From the NCBI GenBank assembly GCA_013216135.1, contig JABSOS010000004.1, positions 267,939 to 331,938 on the forward strand: DNA of 64,000 bases, given 5' to 3'. The stretch's first letter is position 1. Each line of letters begins with the position of its first letter. The translations under genes and the position numbers were made by a program. The stretch is from Candidatus Caenarcanales bacterium (GTDB lineage Bacteria > Cyanobacteriota > Vampirovibrionia > LMEP-6097). Shown one piece after another: positions 10,501 to 18,198 of the stretch. The notes below the pieces were generated by a model, which worked only from the letters and a program-made list of their open reading frames with translations, did no database searches and was not told the origin of the DNA.

Positions 10501-12488
10501 GCATCTTCTCCAATAGTATGCTCGGTAAAGTAATCCATGCTTGATTGGTTTGTATTTATTAATTGCATGTTAGAGATAGTTACACCATTACCATTTCCGA
10601 AAAATGCAATTCTTGAAAGGTCTCCATCGAAATCTTCACCGATGTTAATTTCTACTCTTTGGGTATTATCCCAACCAAGTTCTGGAAGATTATAGTCATC
10701 ATTTACATGAGCACCATGAACTCTTTCATAGTGATATCTTCCTGTTCCGATCTCACCGTGAGTTAAGTCACCAAATAACCTGTAGTTAGATTCTTTAGCT
10801 GTATACTCACCCATGGTTCTTGCGTGTTTATTATGATATTCAATATCTGGTTTAGTCGTATCTATTAAACCAATTGCAAATTCATTGGAACCTCCCTCCT
10901 CACGATTTCCACTTACTCTTACAACATCAAAAACAAGCTTTGTATCTTCTGTTACTTCATAGTCGTATCCAAGATTCATTGTTACTTGTTTATTACCTTG
11001 AAGGTTTAAGGTTGAACTATCACTACCTTCAGCATGGTTGTATTTGAAGGTATGTGCTAAATAGTTCAGTCTAGCACCTGCTTTAGGCATCCCGTCTATG
11101 TTGGATCTATTAAATTCAACATCGTTGCTATTGGTTATGACTTCAGTTAAATTAGCATATGCTTCTGCCTGGTCATCCATGCCTCTAGCTTTAAGCTCAA
11201 CATAGCTAGCTATCTGTTGTCCTGTTAATTCAATTGGAGAGTTTAATTCATCACTTACACCATTTTTCATGTAATGGTCTAAAATGTCTAAAGCATCAGT
11301 ATCTGCTTCAGACATTAATTTCACATAAAGATCTAACATTTCTACAGACGCATTATTTTCAAAACGATAATCTAAGAACTGGTCTATTTGGCTTTCGTTA
11401 GGATTGAGTTGCTTGAATTCATCAAAAGCAAGTACTTCACCGCCATCTAGGGCTGCTGCTCTCTGGTTATTATTAATATCGCTACTTAAATCTACACTAG
11501 TACTGTTTTGAGTAAAGCCACCATTATCGTTTCTAACATCTCTAAAGCTACCATCATCTGTAAGCGCGGCCCAACCACCTTGCCCATTATTAGCTTCACC
11601 AGTGTAAACAAATGTTCCTGAGAAATATTTAGAACCTCTATTGTCAGCTACTTCAGCGTCAAACTCAGTTGCAGAGATATCAAGTTTAACTATATCTGAA
11701 CCTACATCTGTTTGTTCATCTAGACTCATACCAGCCATATAGACTTCGTCACCAGTTATTATATAAACACCTACATCTCTGCTGTTGTGGTGGAAATCAG
11801 CTTCTCTTCGGTTAAATAATATTTTTGTACCATCGTCGAGTATATAAGTTGAGTCTCCTCTGGTTTGAAATCTATTATCGGAGTCTTTAGTGTGCCAAGC
11901 TCCCTCCATCTCAGTGACTGTTCCTCTATTAATATGAGTTAGTTTTTTACCTGATGAATCTGTGATCACAAGTGCATCTGTATGTCCAGATTCAGTAAAG
12001 ATATGGTAACCACCAGTCGTTGTAAGTTGATCACCATGAATTTGACTTTGTCTACCATTGATAGCATTATCTCTTCCACCGCCACCAGCTTTACCGGTGT
12101 TAATGAAAGTTTCATCCATGGTCATATCATGTTTTTGTTGAAGTATATAGTTAAAAGAATTTGCGTCACCACCAGTTACGTGCCCATGACCATCTATGCT
12201 GACTCTACCAGTGTTAGTGGTCATACCACTATCAGCATCAACAATTTTATTAATCATTTCATCTGAAGCAAGATTGTTTAGATGATCCTTTATATTAGTT
12301 AACTCGGTATTATTCAACCTACCGTCTCTACCTATGTCGAAGCCATAGAAATGTTGAGCGAGCGCTCCTTCATTAATACCACTTCTATCACCCGTTCTAA
12401 GAGCTTCTTCTAAGTCACTAACATAACTGATTATTTTGTCTTGATTTAATTTTTGTATATTTGATAAATTAACACTATTGTCCACCAT
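7542..12488 (-). CDS. Giant EF-hand / DUF1521-like repeat protein (1648 aa), paralogue 2
   Basis: Longer sister of the 1202-aa protein, with the same order of parts. An N-terminal helix (MVDNSVNLSNIQKLNQDKI) is followed by an EF-hand-like loop, DIGRDGRLNNTE (51-62). The DUF1521-like region is near 145-260 (GGYHIFTE, ILDDGTKILF, GVYIITGD). A beta-rich module near 480-690 follows, then at least ten helical repeats (for example QAGTLVNYF, AELYVDLVN) against about four in paralogue 1. The C-terminus ends in NESFYNWLQENK. The extra length is mainly added repeats, implying repeat expansion after duplication. There is no signal peptide, so any export must be non-Sec. Its own Pho-box-like promoter is at 12532-12550. 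Confidence 0.85.
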   Translation of the reverse strand: MVDNSVNLSNIQKLNQDKIISYVSDLEEALRTGDRSGINEGALAQHFYGFDIGRDGRLNNTELTNIKDHLNNLASDEMINKIVDADSGMTTNTGRVSIDGHGHVTGGDANSFNYILQQKHDMTMDETFINTGKAGGGGRDNAINGRQSQIHGDQLTTTGGYHIFTESGHTDALVITDSSGKKLTHINRGTVTEMEGAWHTKDSDNRFQTRGDSTYILDDGTKILFNRREADFHHNSRDVGVYIITGDEVYMAGMSLDEQTDVGSDIVKLDISATEFDAEVADNRGSKYFSGTFVYTGEANNGQGGWAALTDDGSFRDVRNDNGGFTQNSTSVDLSSDINNNQRAAALDGGEVLAFDEFKQLNPNESQIDQFLDYRFENNASVEMLDLYVKLMSEADTDALDILDHYMKNGVSDELNSPIELTGQQIASYVELKARGMDDQAEAYANLTEVITNSNDVEFNRSNIDGMPKAGARLNYLAHTFKYNHAEGSDSSTLNLQGNKQVTMNLGYDYEVTEDTKLVFDVVRVSGNREEGGSNEFAIGLIDTTKPDIEYHNKHARTMGEYTAKESNYRLFGDLTHGEIGTGRYHYERVHGAHVNDDYNLPELGWDNTQRVEINIGEDFDGDLSRIAFFGNGNGVTISNMQLINTNQSSMDYFTEHTIGEDATFYGRDHEGGIFGELVLDRELAIAEEYVKAVEEGFNFEGLEANEIGNYLEFIVGKEPAKANAYLDLVMTDKVSDNDRDRMSELYMEKAFGDNAVLNNSESEFLVELFKENSFEYGREYVEQLEAGVDFEGFSEDEIKQFLHYHLCEEEVEAALYHELVNMRNTEDISQEKLDLFVANTDGEDSLLATESAEKLGDLIKGFDDIEVAEQFVSYVENNQSSIANTYYDLVNSQGMTNYQAKVDYFTEVTTREEDRLNSNQAEELKNYLVEYDELAVGQFYVELVEYGLEFDDLSDDEEDILMAYAIDGEIEESRAYLNLITEDVEVNGLNLFRAYTQGTNSLLNNDEAKILANLILNDDENNVDSNGKANAYISLMEAKASGNPLITDEAIALFINNVNNDNSVFNANEANILVNYLQEFDISFSELLVDLVENDVDQDGLDIFDQYTQTREQMGRISIDQETNFVQFLIEEKNGLAEMYLGLIDSANNDVDEAGALISLNASKLELFEKATLTGDNPLNLRQAGTMLSFADSDTIIAEAYIDLIQGGANSVQEGAFEDYIDQVDGLTTANSLNQFVNILGDAVNLNIGQAGTLVNYFIDNPENAELYVDLVNANAYGEALDTFDSYVNSGIKLPQNVKDDLIDFLTKESQNPAAGISDEFKNQLDILDSILGAGNKELAKDGLQILSGDNPNISLTGKLRNSFNVLNFAVDRYTDGENMEPLIELLEYQNNITNQGNSFKRKNSQLINDLKDYKRPETIETQDNDNNSKDKINVVSSVLRNSSDTNLRKLAMYVDSRYKSMQQGRANEESNDFIDKLLEIDSFSLDSVSDVTKLFSASYELLSNMESKGINIDKNLKDYLEASLQNNNFDFSTITTINSPQRVSNKGFNTKPITSQLLNSDNDYIKMMAMFIESQKRAIENNYMNPEQAQASNDLLDTVSSMNPSSINDSEQMRNLYELSFNIIDLSKQNGSRVNESFYNWLQENK

Positions 12489-12531
12489 ATAACGTTTGCC
12501 CCTTTAGTTACACATAATATATTGACGGGTT

Positions 12532-12550
12532 TGGTTAAGGTATGGTTAAG
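12532..12550 (-). promoter_or_regulatory. Pho-box-like direct repeat (site C)
   Basis: On the minus strand CTTAACCA-TAC-CTTAACCA repeats the same 8-mer exactly with an 11-bp period, matching PyTTAAPyPy(T/A) in both copies. A TATTAT -10-like element follows about 14 bp after the second CTTAAC. It lies between paralogue 3 and the start of the 1648-aa gene at 12488, which it should control. Confidence 0.65.
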
Positions 12551-12560
12551 TAAAGCTTAT

Positions 12561-13412
12561 TTATTCAGATAAATAGCTTATAATCTGCTTTTCTTCTTGA
12601 ATTGCAGTTAAATTATCATCTAAACCATGAATTTCCCGTACATAATTATCTAATTTTAAGAATTTTTCTTCACTTTCTTTATTAAGGATCATCTTTGTAA
12701 AGATTTTTAATACTATTTCTTCAACTCCTTGCTCGAAGTAGTAATTAAAGAAGGTTTCTTTTTGTGCTCTACTAGCATTAGCTATATTTAATTCGTGATA
12801 AATTTCAAGAGTTTCTTCATCTAGAGCTTCTATTTTATCTTCTAAACTTGTATCATCAAGATTTTTGCTATCTTCAGTTTTACTTTCTTCTTTATCTTGA
12901 TTATTTTCTGGTTTTTCTAGCTTTTCTTCATTCTTTTGAAAAGACCCAAAGGATTCATAGGCAATATTTTCGATACTGTCATTTCCCTGAATAAGTATCC
13001 ATTTATTATCTGAGTAGTGATAGGTTTGAATACTTTTATCTTCGTTAGTTTCTGAATGAAGTAAATCAAACTCTATGCTTGCAAGTTTGAGTTCTTTAAA
13101 TTCTGAATTTAAGTCTGAGTAAAATAAAATATCATCAGAAATTATATAGACGCCATTTGTAAGTTTTGAGTTCTCTGTTTCAAGCTTTTGAAAATAAATT
13201 TCAGTACCATCATCTAGCATAAGTGAGCATTGGTAATCAAAGTGGGAGTCAGAATCTTCTCTGTTCACGTTTGAGATACTTGCAATAGTTTCTCCTTTAG
13301 GAGAGTTTATAGTTATTTCACCGTGCTCTATTTCTCTATTAACTTTTATAGAGTAAGATTCGGCAGTCTTAAAAATAACTTGCTTATTATTAGTCTCGGT
13401 TTTCTTGCTCAT
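12561..13412 (-). CDS. Short DUF1521-like paralogue (283 aa)
   Basis: Third member of the family. It keeps only the central part: a DUF1521-like segment (about residues 15-115, with MLDDGTEIYF and GVYIISDD), the ENIAYES segment, and the helical block (ALDEETLEIYHELN...FFNYYFEQGVEE) that matches the block after the DUF1521-like region in paralogue 1. The EF-hand, beta module and C-terminal repeats are missing. A Lys/Glu-rich linker at about 165-195 looks low-complexity. It starts seven bases after the flippase-like gene, so it is co-transcribed with that gene and the EnvC-type gene. Either a truncated copy or a specialised small version. Confidence 0.75.
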   Translation of the reverse strand: MSKKTETNNKQVIFKTAESYSIKVNREIEHGEITINSPKGETIASISNVNREDSDSHFDYQCSLMLDDGTEIYFQKLETENSKLTNGVYIISDDILFYSDLNSEFKELKLASIEFDLLHSETNEDKSIQTYHYSDNKWILIQGNDSIENIAYESFGSFQKNEEKLEKPENNQDKEESKTEDSKNLDDTSLEDKIEALDEETLEIYHELNIANASRAQKETFFNYYFEQGVEEIVLKIFTKMILNKESEEKFLKLDNYVREIHGLDDNLTAIQEEKQIISYLSE

Positions 13413-13419
13413 GATTTTC

Positions 13420-14391
13420 TCAGTTAAAAATCTTTAACCCTCTTCTTAGAATTATTATTCCCGGAAGAGTCGAAACAGTTGTCGCTAAAAATACAGTTAC
13501 CGCTATAACAAAACTTGTTTCATTGTTTATACCGATTAAGCCTAAAAGAAATATATATGTAGCTTCCTTGGCGCCGACACCTTTCATTGCAGGAATAATA
13601 AAGGCAGATAAAGTACCGAAAGGGATAATAAGCAACCAGTACCAAACTGGTATTACATTTGGGCTGATTCCTACTGCAAGTGCTGAAAATATATTTAAAG
13701 CCATTAATGATAAATGAGTAATAAAAGTCCAAGCTATGACTATAAGTATTTCCTCTTTCGCTTCAGAAAAGCTATCTATAGATAGCTTTATTTTTTTGAA
13801 GGCTTTAATAGGTATAGGTAAATTTATCCAAAATTTATAAGTAAGTATCATAATAAATGGCACAAATGAAAGTCCGATTAATATTGGCATTAGATTCTTT
13901 GGTATTACTGAACTTAAATTAAAGATGAAGAGACAGATCATACCGAATGGTAAGAATAAAAACATCATAATAAACCCGAATAACCTTTCTAAAAAGACTG
14001 TCAGACCAGCATTTAACCAATCAATGCTTTTATCTTTGAAGTTAGTATTAGCTAGGTAATAGGCTCTTAGAGCATCTCCACCTATATTTGATGGGAAAAA
14101 GTTATTAGCAAACATGCCTTCAAAGTACCAGACTAGACCTCTTAGGTAACTAAAGTTATATTTAAAGACTTTAGTTATGATCCACCATCTATAAGTGTTC
14201 GTGAAGATACATATAGTTGCAAAAAAGGAGGCTAAGCTAAAGTAGAAAAGGTTTAGCGTTTTAATTTTCTCAATAAATGAATTAAGGTCTACTTTTAGAA
14301 TTTTGAACAGTATGAAAACGAACACTAAAGAAACTAGAAGCTTTAAAATCAAAGCCTTTTTGTCACTTTTCTTTTCCTGTTTCTCTTCCAC
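13420..14391 (-). CDS. YbhN/UPF0104-type flippase-like integral membrane protein
   Basis: Polytopic inner-membrane protein of the lysylphosphatidylglycerol-synthase transmembrane-domain family (TIGR00374-like). The diagnostic stretch NNFFPSNIGGDALRAYYL (about 95-112) and a following ERLFG motif are present, with about eight hydrophobic helices in 323 aa. Relatives are implicated in moving or modifying lipid-linked molecules, but no substrate can be assigned here. It begins five bases after the EnvC-type gene and is followed by paralogue 3, forming a three-gene transcription unit. Confidence 0.85.
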   Translation of the reverse strand: MEEKQEKKSDKKALILKLLVSLVFVFILFKILKVDLNSFIEKIKTLNLFYFSLASFFATICIFTNTYRWWIITKVFKYNFSYLRGLVWYFEGMFANNFFPSNIGGDALRAYYLANTNFKDKSIDWLNAGLTVFLERLFGFIMMFLFLPFGMICLFIFNLSSVIPKNLMPILIGLSFVPFIMILTYKFWINLPIPIKAFKKIKLSIDSFSEAKEEILIVIAWTFITHLSLMALNIFSALAVGISPNVIPVWYWLLIIPFGTLSAFIIPAMKGVGAKEATYIFLLGLIGINNETSFVIAVTVFLATTVSTLPGIIILRRGLKIFN

Positions 14392-14395
14392 TAAT

Positions 14396-15580
14396 TTATG
14401 ATTCGCTTAAAAATAGAACTGGGTTTTTAGGTTTTCCTTTAGATCTAACCTCGAAATGTAAATGAGGACCAGTAGCGTAGCCAGTAGAACCTTCATAACC
14501 TAGTGTTTGAGCTTGTTTCACCCTTTCACCTACTTTAGATTTAATCGTAGATAAGTGAGCGTAAAGAGTTGAGTAGCCTTGAGAGTGATCAACTATAACT
14601 ACTTTACCGTAACCACCGTACCATCCAGAATAGATAACCAAACCACCTTCAGAAGCTTTTACTGGAGTACCATATGGAGCAGCTAAGTCAATTCCACTGT
14701 GCATACTTCTAACACCAAAAATCGGGTGTCTTCTTGGTCCGAATGGTGAAGTGATTCTTGCTTTTAATGGGTAAACAAACTTACCAGTTGAATCTGGGTT
14801 ATCTTTTTTACCACTTGAAAGCTCAGAAATTTTATAAATAAGTTTTATCGATTCACGCTCTAATTGTCTTTCAGAGCTTTCATACATTGAAGTTTCTTTT
14901 TTTAGTTTAGATAAAATTTTAGACTGCTCGTTTCTTTGAAACGCAATATCTCTTTCGATACTTTTAAGTTTTGTCTGAATGTCTGCGATTCTTCTACTTT
15001 CTTCTTCGAGGATTACACTATATTTTTCAATGTCTTCTGACTGAGACTTCAGGGCTGTTAACAGCTTTCTATCAAATTCAATTACCTTTTTTTGATAGTA
15101 AAGGTAATCCATATAATCTGTAGCACTTTCAGATCTCATCAGCGAGTCTAAAAATTTTAGTTGACTTTTTTTGAAGATTGCGACAACTCTTTCTTCTGCT
15201 TTAGACTCTAAGACAGATTTTTGGCTTTTTAATTCATCAAGTCTTTTCTTAGTTTTTTTCCAAGCATCTTGGTTAGAGCTTAGATAATTATTATGGATTT
15301 TAACTTGTCTTCTAGCATTAGAAAGTTTTCTATTAATACTTCCTAGTCTCTTTGAAGCTTTAGCTTCTTTGATCCTTGCTTCTTTTAGTTTTTGGGAAAG
15401 GTTACTTTTCTGCTTATTAATATCATCTAAAAGCTTTTGCTTATCACCGATGGATAAGGATTTTTTCCCACTCAAATCAATAGCTGCAAAAAGAGGTAAT
15501 ACTGTCGTTAGTAAAAAACTAATGAGTACTAGCAGTATTAGGATTTTAGTTAATATACCTTTGCGTTTTTTCTTAGGCAC
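14396..15580 (-). CDS. EnvC-type murein hydrolase activator / M23 peptidase
   Basis: A single N-terminal membrane anchor or signal (residues about 10-33) is followed by a long coiled coil (about 45-265). A C-terminal LytM/M23 domain carries the zinc-ligand motifs MHSGIDLAAPYG and GPHLHFEVRSKGKPKNP. The HxxxD and HxH ligands are intact, so it may be an active endopeptidase rather than only an amidase activator. It acts in the periplasm on peptidoglycan during division or remodelling. The start is GTG at 15580, nine bases behind a perfect TATAAT, hence nearly leaderless. Confidence 0.9.
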   Translation of the reverse strand: MPKKKRKGILTKILILLVLISFLLTTVLPLFAAIDLSGKKSLSIGDKQKLLDDINKQKSNLSQKLKEARIKEAKASKRLGSINRKLSNARRQVKIHNNYLSSNQDAWKKTKKRLDELKSQKSVLESKAEERVVAIFKKSQLKFLDSLMRSESATDYMDYLYYQKKVIEFDRKLLTALKSQSEDIEKYSVILEEESRRIADIQTKLKSIERDIAFQRNEQSKILSKLKKETSMYESSERQLERESIKLIYKISELSSGKKDNPDSTGKFVYPLKARITSPFGPRRHPIFGVRSMHSGIDLAAPYGTPVKASEGGLVIYSGWYGGYGKVVIVDHSQGYSTLYAHLSTIKSKVGERVKQAQTLGYEGSTGYATGPHLHFEVRSKGKPKNPVLFLSES

Positions 15581-15589
15581 AACGTAGTA

Positions 15590-15618
15590 ATTATAACGTT
15601 TTATACTCTGATCGTCAC
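15590..15618 (-). promoter_or_regulatory. Promoter of the EnvC-type gene (leaderless)
   Basis: On the minus strand GTGACG (15613-15618), a 17-bp spacer and TATAAT (15590-15595) precede the GTG start at 15580 by only nine bases. Transcription should therefore start about three bases before the start codon. This is the clearest leaderless promoter in the window. Confidence 0.65.
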
Positions 15619-15770
15619 TTACATAAAGTAAAAGAACTTATTTCATTTATTTTTTTAGTTACTGATAAGTTATGACCAAAGGTTAGAGCGTTTAAGTATT
15701 CAAAGAATATCTCAGTCTCATTTATAAGGCAATGTGAAAATTGATCTTTAGATCTTGTTTTCAAGTTCAT
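15615..15770 (-). CDS. Small hypothetical protein (51 aa)
   Basis: A short minus-strand frame, beginning MNLKTRSKDQFSHC, starts at an ATG with GGAGAG seven bases upstream, a good ribosome site. The product is mixed charged and polar without a membrane segment, and no family is recognised. It fills most of the gap between the EnvC-type gene and the unknown 15853-16842 gene. Its stop overlaps the -35 region of the EnvC-type promoter. The evidence is the ribosome site and frame only. Confidence 0.4.
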   Translation of the reverse strand: MNLKTRSKDQFSHCLINETEIFFEYLNALTFGHNLSVTKKINEISSFTLCK

Positions 15771-15852
15771 ATATCTCTCCAATTTGATTTAAAATAATAA
15801 TAACATTGATTTTTATTATCTTAAACCTCTTTGGGGATTCTTTGGGTTTTCT

Positions 15853-16842
15853 TTATTTTTTTAGGTATCTTTGAATATCTGGAGGGACATTTGAGTTTGT
15901 TGAAATTTTTTTCTCTCTTAGGTTTTCTGGAACAAAATCTAAGTATTTTTGTTTTTCCTCAACTCCTCTAAAGGTTTCGCCAAAAGTTTTTTCAATTTCT
16001 TTTGCTAGTTCAGTAAAATTTCCTGAAATTTTGCTAAGTCTTATATTTTTCTCGCTGTTATTGGATTTATAGTTGCTTAATTGAATATTCTCTTCATCTT
16101 TTATTAACAGTATCTCATTATCTTTGGAGGCATCTGTGAGTTCAAGGTAATATTCTTGGTCGCCTGGAGAGTATGACTTACTTGCATTTACCCAGTTCGT
16201 GTTCTTAATTAAATTCTTTATTTCTTTGAGTGCAAGATCCGAGATTTTTTGATAATCTTCTCCTCTAAGTTCATCTGGGGTTAAATTTAAGAATTTATCG
16301 TAGTTAATATTAGGAAGATTTTCTAATACCTGAACATGAGTTCTCTCACCATCTTTATTAAATACTAGAAGAGTTCCAGATTTATCTGAACCTATATCTG
16401 TTAAATTTTGTTTTTCAAGTAATTCACTAATAACTTCTCTTTTTGCTTTAGCATTTTCTGATTTAAGATTGGACTCTACTATATTATTTGCTGCTTTTGT
16501 TTTGATATTTGTTGCTACTCTATTTATAAAGCTATTTACTTGAGCTACATAATTCGGTAGATCTTTTGTTTTTGTGCGTAAGTTTTGAAGAGCTGTATTA
16601 AGTGTATTGTCAGTGCTGGAATTGAATTTATCAGTAATATAGTCTAATGAGATATCTTCTACTTTTCTTACATCATCACTCGGTGTATGCAACTCCTTGA
16701 TTGCTTGAAGTGTGCTGGATGGTATGGAGTACCTCTCTATAGCTGCTTGATTAGCTCTAGGGTTTTCAACTATTTTTTGGCTAATCTTGGTTATTTCTTT
16801 TTCAGTAAGTGGGGAAAAATTTGCTGTTTGAGCTTGCATCAC
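15853..16842 (-). CDS. Hypothetical protein (about 329 aa)
   Basis: Unrecognised, Lys/Asn/Glu-rich, mostly helical protein without signal peptide or clear membrane segment. The N-terminal half (to about residue 150) looks alpha-helical. The second half alternates short strands (LLVFNKDGERTHVQV, YYLELTDASKDNEILLI) with helices. The frame opens at GTG 16842, immediately followed by ATG 16839. TAATAT lies about eight bases upstream, in keeping with leaderless starts here. It stands alone between the small 51-aa ORF and dxr. Confidence 0.6.
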   Translation of the reverse strand: MMQAQTANFSPLTEKEITKISQKIVENPRANQAAIERYSIPSSTLQAIKELHTPSDDVRKVEDISLDYITDKFNSSTDNTLNTALQNLRTKTKDLPNYVAQVNSFINRVATNIKTKAANNIVESNLKSENAKAKREVISELLEKQNLTDIGSDKSGTLLVFNKDGERTHVQVLENLPNINYDKFLNLTPDELRGEDYQKISDLALKEIKNLIKNTNWVNASKSYSPGDQEYYLELTDASKDNEILLIKDEENIQLSNYKSNNSEKNIRLSKISGNFTELAKEIEKTFGETFRGVEEKQKYLDFVPENLREKKISTNSNVPPDIQRYLKK

Positions 16843-16905
16843 AATAAATATTACAATAAATTATTTTCATCAAAATAAATAAAGTTTAATCTAAATAATT
16901 TATTG

Positions 16906-18060
16906 TTATGAAATTTTAAGCCTAGAAGAAATAGACTTTTTAATATCTTTATCTATAGATAAAAGCTCCTCTAGAGAAGGGTTTTTGATTAATATGTGGT
17001 TCTCAACTACTTGGTGAATATGCTTTGAGATATCTAGCCATTCAATTTCTTTATTTAAAAATAATTCCACTGCTGCTTCATTTGCAGCATTAAATGCACA
17101 TGGATACGAGTTTGCTAGTTTACCAACTTCATAGCCGAGCTTTAAAAGTGAAAACTTCTCTAAGTCAGGTTTATAGAAATCTAGTTTATGATCAAAAATA
17201 CTAAACTTATCTTCGGTAGCTAGTTTACGGCGCTCAGGGAAGTCTAAAGCGTATTGGATGGGAATTTCCATATTATTAGCCCCCATCTGACATATTATAT
17301 TTCCGTCAGTAAAGGAGACTGCACTGTGAATTATCGATTGTGGGTGAATTACTACCTGGATTTTTTCATAAGGAATTTTAAAAAGAACGTGAGCTTCTAT
17401 TACTTCTAAGGCTTTATTCATAAGGGTTGAAGAATCAATGGTGATTTTTCTACCCATGGTCCAGGTTGGATGCTTTAAAGCATCTTTGAGTTTTACATAC
17501 TTTAATTCTTCAATATCTTTAGTTCTAAATGGTCCTCCTGATGAGGTTAGTAGGATTTCTTTAATAGAATCACTCAGATCTTTATTCTCTGAGTTTGTTT
17601 TTAGACACTGATGAATAGCTACATGTTCACTATCTACGGGGATAAGCTCAGAGTTATATTTCTGGCAAAGCTCCTCTACTAAGTGCCCAGCTACTACTAA
17701 AGTTTCTTTGTTCGCTATAGCAACTCTCTTAGCATTCTTAAGTGCTTCAAGATTAGCTTTTAGACCAGCAATGCCGACTATGGCACTGAAAAATATATCG
17801 ATGTTTTCTATCTGAGCGATTTCTTCTGTGGATTTTAGTAGCTCTATCTCTGGGAATTTTGAAGAGATTTCTTTTTGAGCTTCTGGGTTTTCTATGAAAA
17901 CGTATTTGGGATTGAATTCTATGATCTGTTCTAAGAGCAAGTCTTTACTATTGCGGGCTGAAAGTGCAATTACTTTAAATTCTTCTTTACGTTCTCTAAC
18001 TATATTTAGAAGCTGAGTGCCGATTGATCCAGTTGAGCCGATTATGGAGAGGGTTTTCAT
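16906..18060 (-). CDS. dxr: 1-deoxy-D-xylulose 5-phosphate reductoisomerase
   Basis: Second step of the MEP isoprenoid pathway: NADPH-dependent conversion of DXP to MEP. The NADPH-binding GSTGSIG is at residues 8-14. NKETLVVAG, the metal/substrate motif PVDSEHVAIHQ, SSGGPFR, the HPTWTMGRKITIDSSTLMNK loop and HPQSIIHS are all present. Length of 384 aa is normal. A TGC-TATTAT extended -10 lies about 30 bp before the ATG. The cell uses the bacterial or plastid-type route rather than mevalonate. Confidence 0.96.
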   Translation of the reverse strand: MKTLSIIGSTGSIGTQLLNIVRERKEEFKVIALSARNSKDLLLEQIIEFNPKYVFIENPEAQKEISSKFPEIELLKSTEEIAQIENIDIFFSAIVGIAGLKANLEALKNAKRVAIANKETLVVAGHLVEELCQKYNSELIPVDSEHVAIHQCLKTNSENKDLSDSIKEILLTSSGGPFRTKDIEELKYVKLKDALKHPTWTMGRKITIDSSTLMNKALEVIEAHVLFKIPYEKIQVVIHPQSIIHSAVSFTDGNIICQMGANNMEIPIQYALDFPERRKLATEDKFSIFDHKLDFYKPDLEKFSLLKLGYEVGKLANSYPCAFNAANEAAVELFLNKEIEWLDISKHIHQVVENHILIKNPSLEELLSIDKDIKKSISSRLKIS

Positions 18061-18198
18061 TTTATATATTACGTAAATCCTTTACCATAATAGCAACAGA
18101 ATGATTAGCTTGGTAAGTTTTAGCTTGACAGAATCAAGGTAAGATCAATTAACTATAAATAGCTAAGTTTATGATTTTATATTTTGTGAATATTTTTT

